Of a stretch of 64,000 nt of DNA, positions 25,121 through 33,303 are shown piece after piece (the stretch's first letter is position 1; each line of letters begins with the position of its first letter). The DNA is taken from assembly GCA_023665245.1 (NCBI GenBank), contig JAMPEH010000009.1, positions 3,706 to 67,705 on the forward strand. The letters are read 5' to 3'. The position numbers were made by a program, and so were the translations under genes. The notes under the pieces are model-generated. The model saw nothing but the letters and a program-made list of their open reading frames with translations, was not told where the DNA came from and searched no databases. The stretch comes from Muribaculaceae bacterium. GTDB lineage: Bacteria > Pseudomonadota > Alphaproteobacteria > Rs-D84.

Positions 25121-26824
25121 TCAATCTCTCAATGCTTCAAATGCACCGAACAAATCCAACACGCCATAACCCCAGATTCTGTTTGGGTAACTTAACGGAT
25201 TTACCCTATTTGCACCACGTATTAACATTTGCTTTACGTTGGAGCTGGTCATCAGTGGACTGTTTCCGTTCACAACGCCCCACTGTATAATCAACGCAGA
25301 GCCTCCTGCCACAACTGCGGACGCAATGCTTGTTCCGCTTCTTCTGGTGTAAAGTACAGTTTGGGTACTGCCTGTGCCCCTCCCTGCAAATACTCCTTCA
25401 ATATCCACTGCAGGTGCAGCCATATCCGGCTTTATCCTGCCGTTTCTCGTGTATCCGCGGCTTGAATTTACATATATGGCATTGGTGTTATAATCATATC
25501 CCGCTGCCGTGATTACTCCTTGCGTATTTCCTGGTGCACAAATTGTTATATTCGGTTCGGGTATTGCAAATCTTGTATCCGAATTTAAAAAATTATGTAT
25601 TGGAAGCCACATATTAAATCCATTTTCACCTGTTGAACCCTGTCCGCTTATCCTTATAACCCATATACCCTCCGTCGGATCCATAAACCGCATAAAAACA
25701 CAAGGATCCCCCGTCTCTCTCCCTGCTGATAAGGTCTGCACATCCACCGTAGTTCCCTCATACAAAAATGTTCTGGATGCCTCGCCTGACCTTGTAACCG
25801 GTATATTCGAAAAGACTTCCCCCGTAGGTGATACAATCTCGATATCCAAAAAACCTGGTGATTTCCCCCAAAGCTCCAAAACAAAGCCCTTATCGTTACT
25901 GCCTACCGCTATCTCCACATTCCGGTAACTCTCCTCTATGGTCATTTCCTCATAGTGGGTGCCATACCCTGTCTCATTTCCTGCCGCCGCTATAATAGCT
26001 GCACCCCGAAGCCCGATAAAAGAATTCAAATACATCTCCAAATAGGTATTTCCTGCATGATCACCTTGATTCGTCCCAATTCCCATACAAATCACAATGG
26101 GACGCCCAAGCTCTGCCGCCTGCCTCATAAGGAATTTAACACCCAGCATCACATCATCCTCGCTAAAACACTTGACGTCCTCAGGAATCAGATTAACCTT
26201 GCGGAGTGTATCCTTCACCTGACGAAGCTTCACCATTATAATTTCCGAGTCTGGTGCCATGCCGTCGTTTCCTGCAGCTACAGAAGCCATAAATGTTCCG
26301 TGTCCGTCCTCATCAATGGAAGGAATTTGTTCATACGGATTTTCTGTCTGCAGAGCATCATTAATCTGCGTTCTTGTAAAGACTGCCCCATAGCCCGAAA
26401 ATGCCTCGCTCATGCCATAGACCGCTTCATTTTGGTCCCAAATCGCCGCTATTCTTGTAGTCCCATCCGTTCTCCGGAATATCGGTGTACCTATATCTAT
26501 ACCCGTATCCACAAAACCGATAAGCACGCCGGTTCCATTAAGTCCAAGCCCCGGAAAACTACGAAGCCGCTCCGCACCTGTAACCCGCACCACATCCTCA
26601 TCCATCAGCCCATAACATTTTGGCAATACCTGATATCCATATTTAAAAATATCTCCCTCATCCTCATATGTCCGTTTTTTGTATACAACCAAAAATTGGT
26701 TATTGATGATGGTAACACAATCCGGCTCAAAATTTTCATACACACCCTGAATATCATTGTCATACCTGACCAGAAACGAAATATAGTCCTCTGAATAAAC
26801 ATATTCCGCACACCCGTTATCCAT
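25121..26824 (-). CDS. Subtilisin-like S8 peptidase, Csp-type
   Basis: A 567-residue peptidase. The catalytic triad is intact: Asp in FVDTGIDIG (about 107), His in EDGHGTFMASVAAG (about 176) and Ser in SGTSIASAVVAGG (about 515). A jellyroll-like insertion lies between His and Ser. The architecture matches the clostridial Csp-like subtilases, some of which process cortex hydrolases during germination. There is no signal peptide, as in that group, so action may be in the mother cell or spore. It starts 41 bases after a glycosyltransferase gene, so it may be co-transcribed. Confidence 0.9.
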   Translation of the reverse strand: MDNGCAEYVYSEDYISFLVRYDNDIQGVYENFEPDCVTIINNQFLVVYKKRTYEDEGDIFKYGYQVLPKCYGLMDEDVVRVTGAERLRSFPGLGLNGTGVLIGFVDTGIDIGTPIFRRTDGTTRIAAIWDQNEAVYGMSEAFSGYGAVFTRTQINDALQTENPYEQIPSIDEDGHGTFMASVAAGNDGMAPDSEIIMVKLRQVKDTLRKVNLIPEDVKCFSEDDVMLGVKFLMRQAAELGRPIVICMGIGTNQGDHAGNTYLEMYLNSFIGLRGAAIIAAAGNETGYGTHYEEMTIEESYRNVEIAVGSNDKGFVLELWGKSPGFLDIEIVSPTGEVFSNIPVTRSGEASRTFLYEGTTVDVQTLSAGRETGDPCVFMRFMDPTEGIWVIRISGQGSTGENGFNMWLPIHNFLNSDTRFAIPEPNITICAPGNTQGVITAAGYDYNTNAIYVNSSRGYTRNGRIKPDMAAPAVDIEGVFAGRGTGSTQTVLYTRRSGTSIASAVVAGGSALIIQWGVVNGNSPLMTSSNVKQMLIRGANRVNPLSYPNRIWGYGVLDLFGAFEALRD

Positions 26825-26865
26825 ATATTACCTCTAAATCTAACAGTATATAGATAAATATATGC

Positions 26866-27564
26866 CTATTTTGCCCTGACTATGGCTTTAATCATTTGAA
26901 TTCTCCACAGAAGCATTGATTTTATATCTGCATGATAAAGCTCACTTGCGTTTGTCCCATGCCGTCTGTACTGCATAAGCTTTCTGGATGTAAAAATAAC
27001 CGTTCCCTTTTTTTCAGCAACCAGCCCAATCCACTGGTCATGCATCGATATATTCCTCGGAATGGGTAAAATGTGCGGAACCAGTTCTTTTTTAAATGCC
27101 ATGGCAGAACCCATATAAGAATTTTTGATTATATTTTTGATAAAACCCTTACGACTGTTTTTCAATCGGTAAAAGGACTCATGAATAACCGTTTCAAGCT
27201 GTTCATCCATGATACGGACGTCATGCATGACAAGAATTGCCCCTGTCTTTTCAAAGCATTTTTTTACAAAGCTCACCTTGTCCGCTTCCCAGACGTCATC
27301 CTGATCCGAAAGGAAAATGATATCTCCCTTACACATGGAAATGGCATGCTCAAAATTTGCAATAATGCCATTGCCCGGTCCCTGCGACAGACGAATTCTA
27401 CCCTCTGCCTCTGCAGCCTGCCGAAGCAGCTCCTCGCTTCCGTCATTTGACGGGTCCACTGAAATACAGATTTCATCCTCTTTATCCAGTTGTTTTAAAA
27501 TGGAGTCAAGCTGCTCTTTCACATACCTGCTTCCATTGTAAACTGCCATAGCTACAGACACCAT
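26866..27564 (-). CDS. Family 2 glycosyltransferase, rhamnosyltransferase-like
   Basis: A GT-A glycosyltransferase of 232 residues. The conventional start MVSVAMAVYNGS at 27564 is preferred; upstream in-frame GTG/ATG codons at 27582 and 27579 overlap the previous gene. The metal-binding region is FLSDQDDVWEADK near residue 85. Acceptor-side motifs include ISMHDQWIGLVAEKKG. It transfers an activated sugar to a growing polysaccharide, probably of the cell surface. It overlaps or abuts the upstream glycosyltransferase. Confidence 0.88.
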   Translation of the reverse strand: MVSVAMAVYNGSRYVKEQLDSILKQLDKEDEICISVDPSNDGSEELLRQAAEAEGRIRLSQGPGNGIIANFEHAISMCKGDIIFLSDQDDVWEADKVSFVKKCFEKTGAILVMHDVRIMDEQLETVIHESFYRLKNSRKGFIKNIIKNSYMGSAMAFKKELVPHILPIPRNISMHDQWIGLVAEKKGTVIFTSRKLMQYRRHGTNASELYHADIKSMLLWRIQMIKAIVRAK

Positions 27565-27578
27565 ATGCCGTTCCCCCA

Positions 27579-28346
27579 TCACTTTAAAAATCGTATATCC
27601 CTGTACTGAAATGCAAGCTTAAACTTCTTTTTTAGAATGATATAATGATATATCAACTTTCTGTCCCCATAAAAAATCCTAAGGTCTGATTTTTGCCCCG
27701 CAAATCTTTTTGCCGCCTTTTTTTTGCCATCCTCCACAGCAGAAAAATGCTGACGTATTTTAAAATTTAAAACCGTCGGATAAATCCCCTTTTTCCTCAT
27801 ATCATATAGAAAGGAATGGTCAATATAGTCCAAAAACAGGGCTTCATCATACCTGTAATTGTCATAGCAGTCCCACCGCACCGCCATACAACTGTTGATT
27901 CCCGTAAGTTGTTTTTTGTCCGCTTCCATTGCAGCCCTGACACTGCCAAAACCTTTCACAATCTTGTTTTTCATACGGCATGGCGACATGATTTTCGTGC
28001 CATCACTGACGATGGGAAGCAGTATTTGCTCATGCCTTGCTTTTATCTGACTTGGATATTTAGATGGTATTTCAGTATCATCATCAAACAGGCATACATA
28101 ATCAAGCTTATTTGGTGACAATTCATCCCTTATCATATCAAGTGCCTTATTGTATGCACATGCAAGTCCTTTATTTCCACCCATGGAAATATAATAAGCA
28201 CCAATATCGGCAGCTGCATCCCCATTGCCCATGGTTTTTGTACTGTTATCGCATACAATAAGAGTCACACCATTTTCCATAAGCTTCTTATATGCAATTT
28301 TATCAAAAGTCCTGTTATACAAAACAACAATTCCGTAAATTGACAT
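27579..28346 (-). CDS. Family 2 glycosyltransferase
   Basis: A 255-residue GT-A enzyme. It starts YGIVVLYNRTFDK and has a sugar-nucleotide loop ending GGNKGLACAYNKA. The metal-binding motif is FDDDTEIP near residue 90. HFSAVEDGKKKAAKR lies near the C-terminus. It resembles rhamnosyltransferases of the RfbN/WbbL kind. It follows the first glycosyltransferase by 14 bases and overlaps the third, so the three probably build one oligosaccharide. Confidence 0.88.
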   Translation of the reverse strand: MSIYGIVVLYNRTFDKIAYKKLMENGVTLIVCDNSTKTMGNGDAAADIGAYYISMGGNKGLACAYNKALDMIRDELSPNKLDYVCLFDDDTEIPSKYPSQIKARHEQILLPIVSDGTKIMSPCRMKNKIVKGFGSVRAAMEADKKQLTGINSCMAVRWDCYDNYRYDEALFLDYIDHSFLYDMRKKGIYPTVLNFKIRQHFSAVEDGKKKAAKRFAGQKSDLRIFYGDRKLIYHYIILKKKFKLAFQYRDIRFLK

Positions 28347-28360
28347 GAATTATCATACCC

Positions 28361-29113
28361 CTAAAATTTGATTCCCCACTTAAAAAAATATTTGGTGAGC
28401 GAAGACATAAACCGAAAGACCCCTTTCAGGCTTCGCGTATTTTCCCTTTCCCATCTGTGAATGACACTAACCTGCGGGTAAAAAACAATATATCCTTTTT
28501 TTCTTATGCGTCTCGATAAATCCGCATCCTCACAGTACATAAAAAATCTGTCGTCAAAGCCCGCAAGCTCCTGAAACAGCTTTGTCCTCACAACAGAAAA
28601 ACAGCCTGTGGCAAACTCTATTTTTGTAGGCTTTTCAAGACATTCCTCCTGCCTTGTATAGCGTCTCCTCAGATACCGGAACGGCTTGATTTTGCTTATG
28701 ATTACATATCTTATGGTCGGACAATACTTAGGCAGATACTGCTCCGTCTTATCCTCATTTAAAATCCTCGGTGTGACCATGGCGACAGTCTCATTCTGCT
28801 CCATAAATCTGCACAGTGCCGAAACAGTATCCGAATCCAGCCTGATATCAGGGTTGATAATAACGTGATATTTTGAGTCAATAAGGGGAAGCACCCTGTT
28901 GTGTCCCTCACCGAACCCCATATTTTTGTCATTTTCAATCAGCGTTACACTGCCGTACTTTTTCCGTATAAGCTCCTTTGTACCGTCAGTGGAGCCGTTA
29001 TCAACGATATACAGCTTAAAATCTACGCCTCTTGTGTACTGTAAAATGCTTTTTATACAGTCCTCTATCACATCTATATTATTGTAGGTTACAATACATC
29101 CACTGACCTTCAT
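28361..29113 (-). CDS. Family 2 glycosyltransferase, WbbL-like
   Basis: A 250-residue GT-A enzyme. The opening SGCIVTYNNIDVIEDCI, then VDNGSTDGTKELI and NMGFGEGHN form the nucleotide-sugar site. INPDIRLD holds the metal-binding Asp. FFMYCEDADLSRRIRKKG near residue 200 is the acceptor-site hallmark of the WbbL rhamnosyltransferase group. It starts 24 bases after the DUF1887/CARF gene, so that nuclease-like protein is in the same transcript. Confidence 0.92.
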   Translation of the reverse strand: MKVSGCIVTYNNIDVIEDCIKSILQYTRGVDFKLYIVDNGSTDGTKELIRKKYGSVTLIENDKNMGFGEGHNRVLPLIDSKYHVIINPDIRLDSDTVSALCRFMEQNETVAMVTPRILNEDKTEQYLPKYCPTIRYVIISKIKPFRYLRRRYTRQEECLEKPTKIEFATGCFSVVRTKLFQELAGFDDRFFMYCEDADLSRRIRKKGYIVFYPQVSVIHRWERENTRSLKGVFRFMSSLTKYFFKWGIKF

Positions 29114-29137
29114 ACCATGTATTTCCTCGTTAAAATT

Positions 29138-30325
29138 TTATATTTTCTTTAAGCGGTCCAAAAGCTCATCATCGCTCATCTTAAATACATTGTCTATAAT
29201 CCAAATGTGCATATCCTTTGCTCTCTGTTTAAAAAATTGTGTACCCGTGGTGTCATCACATCCTCTTGCAAGCACGAGTGCTTTTCTGGCATATTTTCCG
29301 CCAAACTTCCTCGACACCGTCTCCAGCTCGTGAAGTGCCGCACCTCCTGCTTTTCCGCTCTTACAGGATATAAATATCGGGCAGACCTTTTTCATCAGAA
29401 TAATGTCTATTTCATTGATAGTATCATACCCCGGATTTTCCATATCATGTATTTCCCCATCCCAGTCTATATGGGCACCGATAAGTGCATCGGAAAATGC
29501 ATAGCCGTCTCTGGTTGCAACCTCGTACACATGCAGCTCCAATATATTTCCCGCCTTGCCGATAATCCGCTTTATCATGTTGTTCTTATACCGGAAAATA
29601 ACCCTTTTTCCCGCCTCGCTGTAATCCCGGATCAGTCCGCTTTGGTACAAATCCCTCAAAAGCTGTATTGCTTCCCCCAAAGGATTGCGAAACAGCTCAA
29701 TCCAGCCCTCGAACTGGTCAGGCATATTCTTTTTCAGCTCGTCTATTCTCGCACAATAGCGGTTCCAGTTCCCCTTGTGCTTCTGGCATATTTTCCATGC
29801 CGCCCTGATATCCTGCCGAAACTCCTCCGTAAAATTCCACACAGAATAATTTCCCGTCTGCTTTGTAAGTAAGCCACCATGCAGAATAATGTCATCGGCG
29901 ATGCTTAAATTGTAATGATAATCGGAGGTAACAACCTCTGACCCCCTGATATCAATTTCCGTTCCCGTAAAAGGGTCAATTCTAAGCTTGCTTATGTCCA
30001 TTCTTGCAGCGATACATCCAAGTGCAATCAGTATAAGCTCACTTCCGCCCGTCAGCTCAAACCGCACGCCAGGATTTTCTCTTATTATCGTTGTCATAAG
30101 AGAGATGGCTCCGTCCAAATCGTCCTTCGGAACCTCAATAAACGTAAGCTCCGTGTCACTGCACTTTCTGTCACGGAACTGCTTTATATCATTAATCCGC
30201 TTTGTAATCATATTATCCTTGTGTCCCAGAAATATGATTTTTTCAGGTCTGTATTTTATCATCGCCATTATATTTTCCAATGGCTCCTCAGAATAAAATT
30301 CAACTATAACCTTTGTTCGCCCCAT
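29138..30325 (-). CDS. CARF-nuclease protein of the Card1/Can2 (DUF1887) type
   Basis: A 395-residue protein with ATG 30325 chosen because AGGGGG is 11 bases upstream. The N-terminal half is a Rossmann-like CARF sensor: KVIVEFYSEEPLEN, PEKIIFLGHKDN, and FELTGGSELILIALGC near residue 108. The C-terminal half is a PD-(D/E)XK nuclease: NEIDIILMKKVCPIF then ISCKSGKAG (active-site Asp and the x-C-K strand). Card1 and Can2 are cyclic-oligoadenylate-activated DNA/RNA nucleases in type III CRISPR immunity. Here no Cas10, Csm/Cmr or array is in the window. It leads a glycosyltransferase operon. It may be a stand-alone defence effector or respond to another nucleotide. Confidence 0.85.
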   Translation of the reverse strand: MGRTKVIVEFYSEEPLENIMAMIKYRPEKIIFLGHKDNMITKRINDIKQFRDRKCSDTELTFIEVPKDDLDGAISLMTTIIRENPGVRFELTGGSELILIALGCIAARMDISKLRIDPFTGTEIDIRGSEVVTSDYHYNLSIADDIILHGGLLTKQTGNYSVWNFTEEFRQDIRAAWKICQKHKGNWNRYCARIDELKKNMPDQFEGWIELFRNPLGEAIQLLRDLYQSGLIRDYSEAGKRVIFRYKNNMIKRIIGKAGNILELHVYEVATRDGYAFSDALIGAHIDWDGEIHDMENPGYDTINEIDIILMKKVCPIFISCKSGKAGGAALHELETVSRKFGGKYARKALVLARGCDDTTGTQFFKQRAKDMHIWIIDNVFKMSDDELLDRLKKI

Positions 30326-30570
30326 AGAAAGCCACCCCCTTGTCATGACACTAATATTTTATCGTTGTGCGTATTAAAAGTCAATATAGAGCCTGCATCA
30401 TCAGAAAAATCCTGCTCCCATTTGCAGTTTTATATCAAAAATCAGAGCATGGAATTTCTGGCAGGGAAATACATTAAAATATCACCTCAAAACACTGGAA
30501 TAATTTTTTATGATATGATAAAATAAATATGTTTGTAATTTAATTTTAACTATATTCGGAGGATACCTTC

Positions 30571-31812
30571 ATGGATGTATTATACAAAAGGCTTATAACG
30601 GTAGGTATGATAAGCATTACATGTGTGCTTGGCTGGATTTACTGCATTATGGAATACCGAAGCCAGCCTATTTATATTATAGTTGTTTCACTTGCTTTGG
30701 TTGTTTCCGTATTTGCATTTTTAAGTACGGTTACAGGACTTAACAACGCAAAGGAAGCAAACCTAAAGGAATACATAGACCAGACGGTAATAACCGGCTT
30801 CAAGGCACTGGCAAGCGGAAGTGAAGATGCCGAACGTCTCAACAAGGCAACCTATGTACAAATCCGTAAAATTGCCACGACCCTTAAAAAAATGGATGAA
30901 GAAAATGCCGTGCTTGCGGCACGTCAGGAAGCCCTAATCAAAGAGGCGGCTGACGTTTCAAACCATACCACGGTACAGACCATTAACAAAGCAGTAAAGG
31001 TGCTTATCAAATATAATGCCGTAAGCACAGATAAATTAATTGCATCAGTTGACAAGCTGGATAGCGATTTGGATGTTTTGTCAGAGTTGATTGAACAGTG
31101 CTCCGAAAGTGAGAAGGCTGCATTTGCAAGCTCAATCAATTCACTTTCCGATGGCATTACTTCCATTAAAAACCGTGTGGTTTCCATGTCAGGAAAAATT
31201 TCAGAATTCTCCCTTTCACCAGCCCCTGCACCTGAGGTTCCAAAGGACAGTCTGGAAATATTTGACGGTGAACCGGATGAGCTTCCTGCGGATATTCCTG
31301 ATGAGGAAGAAGATGACGGCCTTGTACTTGCAACCGATGATTTACCTGATGACTTTGATTTACCGAACAGCACAGAGGAAGACCTCACGGATGAAAGTAT
31401 TGCCGATGAAAGCCAGTTCATAAGCGAAATACCTGAGGCAAATGTTGTTCCTGAAGCTTCTGATATTGACATTGATTCTTTATTTGACGAGGTTGCAGAG
31501 CCAGAGATAGAGCCGGTTACAACACCTTCGATTGCAGTTTCCTCAGAGGAGGAGGCAATGAACAGGTCCCTTGAAGCTATGTCTGAGCCTGTGAAGGCAC
31601 CCGAACCAGCAGTCATTACTGCACCTGCCAATGATGATATGAATAAAAAGATGTCGCCAGATGAAATTGCTGCTTTGTTTGCTGCCGCTTCCACACCTGC
31701 AAGCGAGCCAGAACCGGAGCCGGAACCTGTTGCACCTGCTCCTATCAGTGATGACCCGAATAAGCAAATGTCACCGGACGAAATTGCTGCTTTAATTGCA
31801 TCCATGCAATAA
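30571..31812 (+). CDS. Membrane protein with acidic linker and repeated DEIAAL motif
   Basis: A 413-residue protein. Two transmembrane helices occupy residues 8-27 and 33-51. A helical, probably coiled-coil region (about 55-215) follows, then an acidic Pro/Glu-rich linker (about 220-340). Near the C-terminus the motif MSPDEIAALFAAAS and then MSPDEIAALIASMQ occurs twice, the second copy being the exact end. The same short motif (DEIDALL type) starts the flagellar switch proteins FliM and FliN. A role at the motor or another membrane machine is possible but unproven. No close family is recognised. It is monocistronic, followed by a strong hairpin. GGAGG lies upstream of the ATG. Confidence 0.85.
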   Translation: MDVLYKRLITVGMISITCVLGWIYCIMEYRSQPIYIIVVSLALVVSVFAFLSTVTGLNNAKEANLKEYIDQTVITGFKALASGSEDAERLNKATYVQIRKIATTLKKMDEENAVLAARQEALIKEAADVSNHTTVQTINKAVKVLIKYNAVSTDKLIASVDKLDSDLDVLSELIEQCSESEKAAFASSINSLSDGITSIKNRVVSMSGKISEFSLSPAPAPEVPKDSLEIFDGEPDELPADIPDEEEDDGLVLATDDLPDDFDLPNSTEEDLTDESIADESQFISEIPEANVVPEASDIDIDSLFDEVAEPEIEPVTTPSIAVSSEEEAMNRSLEAMSEPVKAPEPAVITAPANDDMNKKMSPDEIAALFAAASTPASEPEPEPEPVAPAPISDDPNKQMSPDEIAALIASMQ

Positions 31813-31890
31813 CTAGCAGGAGCGTACCTATAAATAGCAGGTTCCGCAGGAGCGTACCTACAACTGGAAGATTCCATAGGAACACGTCAA
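31813..31890. repeat. Dispersed repeat, copy 4 (direct repeat form)
   Basis: GCAGGAGCGTACCTA occurs twice (near 31816 and 31847) and is followed by GAAGATTCCATAGGAACACG. It shares the AGGAaCGTGCCTA-type core with copy 3. Confidence 0.5.
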
Positions 31891-31901
31891 TAACAAATAC
31901 A

Positions 31902-31945
31902 ACGGCTGTCGCCCTAAGATATCTTAGAACGACAGCCTTATCTAT
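31902..31945. terminator. Long-stem terminator, probably bidirectional
   Basis: GGCTGTCG (31904-31911) pairs with CGACAGCC (31930-31937). Inside the stem CTAAGAT/ATCTTAG forms a second perfect helix. It lies between the converging 30571 and 32016 genes. Confidence 0.75.
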
Positions 31946-32015
31946 TTCATGCAGTCTTAAACGCATATTTACTTAGGTGAAATCCCACTCTAAGAATCTC
32001 TGCAGCTATCATCTG

Positions 32016-32366
32016 CTAATGCTTGGAGAAATATTCCGTATATGCTTTTACAAAGTCCTGATACTTATATTTTGATATTGAAAGCATATCTCCATTTTTC
32101 ATATATATATCCGTGCGGTTGTACCGCTCGATAAAATTCAAATTGACCAAATAGCCTTTATGTACTCTGAAAAAGTCAGGCTTCAGTGCCTCCTCAAGGT
32201 CTGTAAGTCTTCCGTAAAACTCCATACATTTATCCCCTAATGATATGGAAACCTTATGGTCGTTGCTCTCAATATAATATATATCTTCCACCTGAATTGT
32301 TTGAGTGCTTTCTCCCTTTCCTACTGTAATGCTCTTCTTGTCATCGTCACCCACTATTATAAGCAA
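32016..32366 (-). CDS. Stand-alone LytTR DNA-binding regulator
   Basis: A 116-residue protein that is essentially one LytTR domain: IQVEDIYYIESNDHKVSISL, then FYGRLTDLEEALKPDFFRVH and KGYLVNLNFIERYN. There is no receiver domain, so it is not a phosphorylated response regulator by itself. The start is TTG 32366 with GGAGG 9 bases before; no ATG fits. LytTR domains bind pairs of 9-bp direct repeats. A tandem direct repeat lies at 32441-32479 upstream, and the same motif stands in front of the neighbouring 33166 gene. I infer autoregulation and control of that neighbour. Confidence 0.9.
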   Translation of the reverse strand: MLIIVGDDDKKSITVGKGESTQTIQVEDIYYIESNDHKVSISLGDKCMEFYGRLTDLEEALKPDFFRVHKGYLVNLNFIERYNRTDIYMKNGDMLSISKYKYQDFVKAYTEYFSKH

Positions 32367-32440
32367 CTGTATCCACCTCCAAGTAATTCTTAATCCTCAA
32401 TTATTTTATCGGCATAAAATCATTCTTGGAAGCTGTTTTG

Positions 32441-32479
32441 ACGCAACTGGACAGTTTTTAACGTAAGTGGACAGCTTAT
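32441..32479. promoter_or_regulatory. Tandem 20-bp direct repeat upstream of the LytTR gene
   Basis: ACGCAACTGGACAGTTTTTA (32441-32460) is followed at once by the related ACGTAAGTGGACAGCTTATG (32461-32480). The repeated TGGACAG is 20 bases apart, roughly two helix turns, and lies about 75 bases before the start codon. It fits a dimeric regulator site. Confidence 0.6.
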
Positions 32480-32503
32480 GATATTTAACAAGGTACATCA
32501 CCC

Positions 32504-33166
32504 TTACCCTCTAACGTCATATCTGTTTTGACGTCCGCTTGATGACACCCCACTTGGCAGATAACTGCTCGTGGCAGTCTCTATATTCGCCTCCGCATTC
32601 TCACCTATATGCTGGGAAACAAATGCAAGCTTGGAGATAAATGCACTTTTTTCTCCTAATATTTCCTCCACCTTTTCAAAGGCAGCATCGTTAAATTTCG
32701 TCTTGTCGACGTCAAGGCTTCCATCAGAACCTACGCTTATTCCTATCTCGGCAAGTGCCTCCTTATTTTCCTCAACAAGTTCTTTTACGCTCTTGCGGTA
32801 AAACGAATTTAAATTGCCCGTGGTAAACTTCATTGTGGAAAGCATCTCATTAAAGCTGTCAGCCATAGCCTCAACATCCTTATAAAGCTGCGACCTGTCA
32901 CCGCTTTCCTTAGCTTTATTCATAACGCTGTCTTCCTTGTCACTTGTAAGCTTCTCTAACTGGCTCACCAGGTTATCCGCCGCCTTATCCAGCTTTTCAT
33001 ATCTCGCCATGCCTGCTGAGTTTACGGCAGCTCCTGCTTTCGTATTCATAACATTAAACAGATTGGAATTTTTACCTGTTTTTATGTAGTCGAGCAATGT
33101 ATGTCTCTGACCGCCCACACCTGCTTTTTTCATGTTTTCATTCAGCATTTGTGATGTAATTCTCAT
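32504..33166 (-). CDS. FliD-like / flagellar-type helical protein
   Basis: A 220-residue protein that begins MRITSQMLNENMKKA, as flagellar hook-associated proteins do. The C-terminal half (YRKSVKELVEENKEALAEIG and VGSDGSLDVDKTKFNDAAFE) is like the D0/D1 end of the filament cap FliD. The centre is helical. It is shorter than FliD (about 450 or more) and has no filament-forming centre, so the call is tentative. GGAGATGG precedes the ATG. It lies between two genes on the same strand, and its upstream region shares a motif with that of the LytTR regulator. Confidence 0.65.
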   Translation of the reverse strand: MRITSQMLNENMKKAGVGGQRHTLLDYIKTGKNSNLFNVMNTKAGAAVNSAGMARYEKLDKAADNLVSQLEKLTSDKEDSVMNKAKESGDRSQLYKDVEAMADSFNEMLSTMKFTTGNLNSFYRKSVKELVEENKEALAEIGISVGSDGSLDVDKTKFNDAAFEKVEEILGEKSAFISKLAFVSQHIGENAEANIETATSSYLPSGVSSSGRQNRYDVRG

Positions 33167-33254
33167 ATAGCCATCTCCTTTTCCTTTTTAGTGCCAAAAT
33201 ATTTTCGCTCTATAATAACTATCGTCACCAACCTGTCATATCCTTACCCAAATA

Positions 33255-33284
33255 GCGTCAATGGACAGTTTTTTGGCGTAAATG
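33255..33284. promoter_or_regulatory. Shared motif upstream of the FliD-like gene
   Basis: GCGTCAATGGACAGTTTTTT followed by GGCGTAAATGA matches the 32441-32479 element in order and spacing (TGGACAGTTTTT flanked by two CGTMAA-type half sites). It lies about 90 bases before the start codon at 33166. Confidence 0.55.
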
Positions 33285-33303
33285 ATTTTTCAAAATCAAG
33301 ACA

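Noticed and set aside
25955..26794. Long plus-strand frame (279 codons) opposite the S8 peptidase
   Set aside because: It lies wholly antisense to an intact catalytic gene and its product is rich in Cys, His and Arg with no recognisable fold or ribosome-binding site.
29138..30325. Expected CRISPR array or cas genes near the CARF nuclease
   Set aside because: I looked for regularly spaced repeats and Cas proteins on both sides and found none in the window.
30924..31877. 317-codon minus-strand frame opposite the DEIAAL membrane protein
   Set aside because: The product is Ser/Ala-rich low complexity, the mirror of the acidic Pro/Glu linker; there is no ribosome-binding site.
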